Of a stretch of 64,000 nt of DNA, positions 58,536 to 64,000 are shown in pieces. The DNA is from Ashinkailepas kermadecensis (taxonomy: Eukaryota; Arthropoda; Thecostraca; Neolepadidae). The stretch spans positions 151,792 to 215,791 of the forward strand of contig JAOTOM010004057.1 of assembly GCA_034440615.1 (NCBI GenBank), given 5' to 3'. The translations under genes were made by a program, and so were the position numbers. The notes under the pieces are model-generated. The model was not told where the DNA came from. It saw nothing but the letters and a program-made list of their open reading frames with translations, and ran no database searches. The first letter of the stretch is position 1. Each line of letters starts with the position of its first letter.

Positions 58536-59605
58536 GGCCCGTTAGACGACAGGGCCGACAGGGCCGACAGGGACGACAGGGACGACAGGGACGCAGGGCC
58601 GACAGGGACGACAGGGACGACAGGGACGACAGGGACGGCAGGGCCGACAGGGCCGACAGGGCCGACAGGGACGACAGGACCGACAGGACCGACAGGGCCG
58701 ACAGGGCCGACAGGGCCGACAGGTCCGACAGGACCGACAGGACCGACAGGACCGACAGGGACGACAGGGCCGACAGGGGCCGACAGGGCCGACAGGGCCG
58801 ACAGGGCCGACAGGGCCGACAGGGCCGACAGGGCCGACAGGGCCGACAGGGCCGACAGGGCCGACAGGGCCGACAGGGCCGACAGGGCCGACAGGGCCGA
58901 CAGGGCCGACAGGGCCGACAGGGACGACAGGGCCGACAGGGCCGACAGGGACGACAGGGCCGACAGGGCCGACAGGGCCGACAGGGCCGACAGGGCCGAC
59001 AGGGCCGACAGGGCCGACAGGGCCGACAGGGCCGACAGGGCCGACAGGGCCGACAGGGCCGACAGGGCCGACAGGGCCGACAGGGCCGACAGGGCGGACA
59101 GGGCCGACAGGGCCGACAGGGCCGACAGGGCCGACAGGGCCGACAGGGCCGACAGGGCCGACAGGGCCGACAGGGCCGACAGGGCCGACAGGGCCGACAG
59201 GGCCGACAGGGCCGACAGGGCCGACAGGGCCGACAGGGCCGACAGGGCCGACAGGGCCGACAGGGCCGACAGGGCCGACAGGGCCGACAGGGCCGACAGG
59301 GCCGACAGGGCCGACAGGGCCGACAGGGCCGACAGGGCCGACAGGGCCGACAGGGCCGACAGGGCCGACAGGGCCGACAGGGCCGACAGGGCCGACAGGG
59401 CCGACAGGGCCGACAGGGCCGACAGGGCCGACAGGGCCGACAGGGCCGACAGGGCCGACAGGGCCGACAGGGCCGACAGGGACGACAGGGACGACAGGGA
59501 CGACAGGGACGACAGGGACGACAGGGCCGACAGGGCCGACAGGGCCGACAGGGCCGACAGGGCCGACAGGGCCGACAGGGACGACAGAGACAGGGCCGAC
59601 AGGGC
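58536..59605. repeat. 9-bp minisatellite (GGGCCGACA)n, about 115 copies
   Basis: Over 1 kb of GGGCCGACA. Blocks of GGGACGACA and GGACCGACA lie near the edges (58550-58760 and 59480-59530), and single variants occur inside. The period gives open frames of 380-450 codons on both strands, including collagen-like Gly-X-Y readings (GPTGPT on plus, GPVGPV on minus). Each unit supplies a GGG run separated by six bases, so the plus strand fits a G-quadruplex pattern throughout. Confidence 0.97.
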
Positions 59606-60475
59606 CGGATCGGGACAGACCGTTAGTATGTATGTATTTTTGTCGTGTGGGCACAGGAGAGAACCTGCTCCGGAGGACGCCCTCGCTAAGCACTGCCTCC
59701 TGAATGTCCTACTAGTTGAAATATATAACCGACGACTAGAAAAGCAGAGCACGGCACAAAATGATTTTGCATTTTGCAGGCCATTTGCGAATGGCGCTGA
59801 TGGAGAGGGTCAGGATCGCCAGACAGTATGAGCTGCTTTATAGATGCAGGGTCATGACCGGGTTCCCTCCGACCTACAGAGCGATGGCCGACGTGTGGCA
59901 CGTGCGAGTCAAATGGAGCTGATGGGGCCGTCGCCGGTGTGGAAGCTGAGGTGCCGGAGGCAGTGATACCCAAGGTCGCCACTGATCTTCCCTCGGCCGG
60001 CTACCACCAGCTTTTTGCCCGCTGTCTTTACAAGATGTAGTTCTGTGCGCCGTGTGGGGATGCGTCGCATCAGGACCCGAGGTTCATCGGTCAGTAACCC
60101 CATGACCGCAAGTGACCCCACGCGCGTCCACGATCTCGTCCGATTAATTCGCTGCGGGCAGCATCGCACGAACACGCAGTTTATATTCGCGTTTGCCGCT
60201 GTCTTGTCGGTTCGCTGACGACCGATGGACAGGGTGGAAAGATAGCCATCGACAGACCCTTTGTTCCGGACCCCGCACTAGCACGGTCGGTGTCAGTTTT
60301 GCAAGGCATTGCAGACGGCTGGTCCGAGCCTGTGTGTTTGTGTGACGACCCAGTGTGTGACGCAAGATGAAATACGACGAGCTTAGCGGGCTGCATTATC
60401 GGACCGCCACTACATCCACCCAGAATAGGCAATAGATCCGAATCGGTCGGCACGGGCAATCTTGGGCCGCCACTG
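59606..60475. other. GC-rich block, no gene established
   Basis: Open frames of 70-100 codons exist on both strands. One plus-strand stretch near 59880-60040 reads 'CGTCESNGADGAVAGVEAEV', then 'PEAVIPKVATDLPSAGYHQL' and a stop. It has a protein-like composition, but I see no family or clear exon boundaries. It may contain an exon. Confidence 0.25.
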
Positions 60476-60478
60476 CTG

Positions 60479-60481
60479 CCG

Positions 60482-60518
<37 letters not shown>
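60479..60518. repeat. (CCG)n trinucleotide tract
   Basis: About 11 units of GCC/CCG, ending in 'ccgccggcggg'. Confidence 0.95.
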
Positions 60519-60589
60519 GGTACGGCCGCGTCCCGGCGCCGGCTGGCACCAATCAGCCGGTGGTAGTCTGTCTGTCCCCGCCGGTACCC

Positions 60590-60910
60590 CTGCAGCAGGC
60601 CGGCGCCAGGGCCGGCGCCACCGGTGTCGGCTGGTGACCCTCCCGCCACACGTGTACACTGCATGATGCACAGTGTGTCCCCGGCGGCCCCCTGCAGCAG
60701 GTCGGCGCCAGGGCCGGCGCCACCGGTGTCGGCTGGTGACCCTCCCGCCACACGTGTACACTGCATGATGCACAGTGTGTCCCCGGCGGCCCCCTGCAGC
60801 AGGTCGGCGCCAGGGCCGGCGCCACCGGTGTCGGCTGGTGACCCTCCCGCCACACGTGTACACTGCATAATGCACAGTGTGTCCCCGGCGGCCCCCTGCA
60901 ACAGGCAGGC
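60590..60910. repeat. 102-bp minisatellite, about 3 copies
   Basis: 'gtcggctggtgaccctcccg' + 'ccacacgtgtacactgcat' + 'gatgcacagtgtgtcccc' + 'ggcggccccctgcagcaggt' + 'cggcgccagggccggcgcca' repeats every 102 bases from about 60627. A diverged fourth copy runs to about 60960. Confidence 0.95.
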
Positions 60911-60960
60911 GTCTCCGGTGTTGGCCTGCGACGCCATCGCCACACGTGCGCACTGTGCAG

Positions 60961-61622
60961 CATGTCCCCGGCGGTCGCTCTGCTGGTGACCTGTCCGCCG
61001 CACGTGTGAACTGTATAGTGTATAGTCTGTCTCCAGCGGTCGCTCTGCTGGTGACCTGTCCGCCGCACGTGTGAACTGTATAGTGTACAGTCTGTCTCCA
61101 GCGGTCGCTCTGCCGGTGACCTGTCCGCCGCACGTGTGAACTGTATAGTGTACAGTCTGTCTCCAGCGGTCGCTCTGCCGGTGACCTGTCCGCCGCACGT
61201 GTGAACTGTATAGTGTATAGTCTGTCTCCAGCGGTCGCTCTGCCGGTGACCTGTCCGCCGCACGTGTGAACTGTATAGTGTATAGTCTGTCTCCAGCGGT
61301 CGCTCTGCCGGTGACCTGTCCGCCGCACGTGTGAACTGTATAGTGTATAGTCTGTCTCCAGCGGTCGCTCTGCCGGCGACCTGTCCGCCGCACGTGTGAA
61401 CTGTATAGTGTACAGTCTGTCTCCAGCGGTCGCTCTGCTGGTGACCTGTCCGCCGCACGTGTGAACTGTATAGTGTATAGTCTGTCTCCAGCGGCCGCTC
61501 TGCTGGTGACCTGTCCGCCGCACGTGTGAACTGTATAGTGTACTTCTGTCTCCAGCGGTCGCTCTGCTGGTGACCTGTCTGCCGCACGTGTGAACTGTAT
61601 AGTGTACAGTCTGTCTCCAGCG
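60961..61622. repeat. 65-bp minisatellite, about 10 copies
   Basis: 'gcggtcgctctgctggtgac' + 'ctgtccgccgcacgtgtgaa' + 'ctgtatagtgtatagtctgt' + 'ctcca' recurs every 65 bases (60971, 61036, 61101 and so on). Variants are tatag/tacag and ctgctgg/ctgccgg. The core '.tggtgacc..ccgcc.cacgtgt' is shared with the 102-bp array to its left, so the two are related. Confidence 0.95.
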
Positions 61623-62740
61623 GTACGTAGTATAGTACCGTCCATGGAATTCACCGCATATAATTGTATTACGTCACCGGCCGATGGTCGCATTCTTGTA
61701 GCTGTTTGTATGGCCCCTTTTGAGCTATCCTTGTTTAATTATGGTCATGCACTTCCAGCGTAAGTTGGGAATATTAGTACCTGGTATTCTTCGACTTCAA
61801 TGCTGTGCATGGTAATCATTAGTGGTTGTCTCATACATTGCTTTAGCCAGGCAGTTCATTGTTGTAATGAAACGAGCCTTAGAATCAGAGTGCAGGGTGA
61901 AGATGAACGAGGCGCAGCAAGCAATAGTAAACCGAGTCATTTAAATATGGACTGTAATTCATCGTGTACTGAATGAAATACATCGTAATATTTTGTTGTT
62001 TCTGTACTACTTTGTGAGTCCCCATAAGCGTTCTACAAAGTATCCATCGCTGATGTATCTCCATCCTTTGTGTCCTATATTTCCTATATGGTAAAATACA
62101 TTTACGTGGTCATTCCACAAGCAAAATAAACATTAGATGCAATATACATGACACAGATAATACAAAAGTTTTTTTTGACACATGTAGATATAAATACGAA
62201 GGGGAGTAATTAGTCCTCTTTAAATTATAGGTGTGTTGCTTTTAAAGTGGAATTCAATGATGTTTGAAAGCTGAGGAATATTGCAGTTTGGATATCAGAA
62301 CGTAGCAATGGTATGGTGTGCTTATTAAATACATGATGCAATATTTTACAGATGGTCGAATACCAAATGATTCAAAGCTTGGTATCTACGTACCTAGTCT
62401 TAATCTTGCTGCTTCCGTGATTGATGACTGTAAGTAATGGGCATCGGTGTATTTTAATTAAGAATTGTTGTGCACCCACCATCATGCTGTTTCCATAAAT
62501 GCCTTCAATTGAAGCAGAAGGTTGTGATAAGAGGTTCATTTTCAATCCACGTTCTGCGAGTGAACGAGGTTTTAAAGTGATGTGAATTGTCGATATGACC
62601 TGATGTGTTTAGAGAGCTTGTCTTATTTATGACCGGTCACATAAACTCAAGTGTATGTGACCGGGCCTCAGCCGGGCTTGATCTCAGCAGGCCAGCCGGT
62701 ACCGGTCTTCGGTCTCCAAATGTTTGGTATTTGCCACCTC
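61623..62740. other. AT-rich non-coding stretch
   Basis: No coding frame, RNA or mobile element recognised. Confidence 0.45.
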
Positions 62741-62741
62741 T

Positions 62742-62826
62742 GGTGTACAGTCAGTGTCCAGTGACAGCTCTGCTGGCGACCCGCCCGCCACATGTGCACA
62801 CTGTACAGCTTGTCTCCAGTGGTATC
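62742..62826. repeat. Detached, diverged copy of the 65-bp repeat
   Basis: 'tgacagctctgctggcgacc' + 'cgcccgccacatgtgcacac' + 'tgtacagcttgtctccagtg' matches the 65-bp unit at 60961-61622 but stands alone 1.1 kb away. 62827-63430 holds nothing recognisable. Confidence 0.75.
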
Positions 62827-63434
62827 AGTGGTCAACGTTAGTCATCGGTCACTAAGGGCCGCGGATCAGCGGTTGGTGAATGACGGTGAAATGGTGCAGC
62901 AGTAGACGACGCTGAGCAGTGGCCAATGGCATCACCAATGTGCAACATCGGGCAGAACGGGCCAGGAAAGGCAGCCTCCAAACTTCAATGCCAATATACA
63001 AAACTACACTTGTGCGAAGAAGCCAAGAAGTTCTGCCAAGAAGTTCCATCTTGGATGAACAGGATAATTATGAGGGACACACCGAAGCCAAATATATTTT
63101 ATTCCAGTGGCTTTTATTCGCAAGCTAAAAATATTGTCTTTCCAAATTAGGCACATTGCGTCTCTTAACAGTTGCTGGCTCGGGAGGTGGACAAGCGGCT
63201 GTAGTGAATGGAAGCAAAAGGAGCCAGCGATGGACGGCGACTGGTGACCACGTGCCGGCGCCAAGTGGCCAGTGGTCCGTGTCGGAGACGGCCGCAGACG
63301 CCGGGCCACCTTCGGTCCGCCGCTCCCACGGCACGGGTCGCTGATCCCCGCCGTGAAGGATGCCTCCTCCCATTGGGCAGGTCGCCGACTGGAATGCTGG
63401 CGACTCCCCGCATGGGCTTGTGATGGTCATCGCC

Positions 63435-63680
63435 GAGTCCGGCGGGAAATGGCTGGCTATGGCGGGAAGCGGTCAGGTTTGGCGGGAAACGGCCGGGTCT
63501 GGCGGGAAACGACACATACTCTGGAAACGGCTGGTATTGGCGGAAATCAGTCAAATTCGGCGGGAAGCGGTCTTGTCTGGCGGGAAGCGGTCTTGTCCGG
63601 CGGGAAGCTGTCGTACCTGGCGGGAAGTGACCGGGTCTGACAGGAAGCGATCGGATCTGACGGAAATGACCACGTCTGGC
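63435..63680. repeat. Degenerate 24-25-bp repeat, about 10 copies
   Basis: 'ggcgggaagcggtc.ggtctg' and close variants recur, for example 'tggcgggaaacggccgggtc' and 'tggcgggaagtgaccgggtc'. Both strands are open over parts of it because of the unit length. Confidence 0.8.
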
Positions 63681-63839
63681 AGTTCGCTTTCTTTTTGTCT
63701 TTGACGGGTGTTTTTGATGAAAAATCCTATAGTTCACAATTCACTTACCTCTCAACTATTGCACTCGGGTACCTACGATTATCTCAAATTACACCCAAAC
63801 GCCGGCCATTGGTTCTTCAAAAGTAAGCATTGATTTGCA

Positions 63840-64000
63840 TCAGAATATGCGGCATTGGTGCCCAGCGGCGTATCGAAGGGGTGGGGCATTGGAGGAAGTT
63901 ACCGCCCACGCCCCCTGAGAGGTTGTGGGCCCCAAGAAATGCGCCGGGCTTCGGAAAAATTGCGCCAGTCTCCCTAAAAATCCCGATGGGGCCACCAAAA
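63840..64000. repeat. Start of a degenerate GC/AT array or transposon end at the window edge
   Basis: 'cagcggcgtatcgaaggggt' resembles the end of a non-autonomous hAT element. It is followed by 'gtgggccccaagaaatgcgc', 'cgggcttcggaaaaattgcg' and similar text of the roughly 21-bp GC/AT type seen at 23.1, 26.4 and 30.6 kb. It runs off the window. Confidence 0.4.

Noticed and set aside
58433..59831. Collagen-like or 'DRA'-repeat proteins of 383-453 codons
   Set aside because: These are translations of the 9-bp array in different frames. Frames change at each indel, and the flanks show no signal peptide or collagen end domains.
60396..61693. Minus-strand open frames of 344-427 codons
   Set aside because: They lie entirely over the 102-bp and 65-bp arrays and the CCG tract. 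Three different frames are open at once.

Overview
This window looks like nuclear DNA of an invertebrate animal, probably a protostome and possibly an arthropod. The reasons are long (AT)n runs, very many minisatellites, CR1-type and I-type LINEs (the latter with RNase H), a tRNA-derived SINE, short DNA transposons with TTAA, TA and 8-bp target duplications, and a host gene whose exon is a phase-1/phase-1 von Willebrand factor C (VWC) module. There is no sign of prokaryotic operons, CRISPR arrays or rRNA. I cannot name the species.

The one host gene I can support lies on the minus strand near the left end. A VWC exon (4546-4737) joins in phase, across a 680-bp intron holding an (AT)n tract, to a long acidic exon (2853-3865). 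That exon carries five E/D-G-S-G sites of the kind that accept glycosaminoglycan chains, and is followed by a stop codon and a poly(A) signal. Together they are the 3' end of a secreted matrix or proteoglycan-like protein. Its 5' exons were not identified with confidence.

Most of the rest is repeats. 0-21 kb: degenerate repeats, a pair of piggyBac-like MITEs in opposite orientation, two copies of a TA-flanked MITE (one split by a truncated LINE) and about ten minisatellites. 21-33 kb: degenerate GC/AT-alternating arrays with a period near 21 bp, (AT)n tracts, a decayed Ty3/gypsy gag fragment and a 30-bp array of about 41 copies. 33-39 kb: two CR1 LINE copies facing each other tail to tail, one with a SINE bounded by a perfect 13-bp duplication. 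39-41.3 kb: a degenerate array that grades into a homogeneous 46-bp array. 43.7-46.4 kb: a decayed I-type LINE containing a 39-bp array. 47.8-49.4 kb: two hAT-like MITEs. 50.65-57.45 kb: a long but inactivated I-type LINE with ORF1, ORF2 and a repeat-bearing 3' UTR. 58.5-61.6 kb: a roughly 1-kb 9-bp array with G-quadruplex potential, then related 102-bp and 65-bp arrays.

Every mobile element seen is broken (stops, frameshifts, truncation or no coding capacity), so none can move by itself. Many large open frames here are by-products of tandem repeats. I did not find a convincing new multi-gene system. The best leads are the EGSG-rich VWC protein, the LINE family with tandem motifs in its 3' UTR and a deletion derivative, and the dispersed 21-bp-period arrays.
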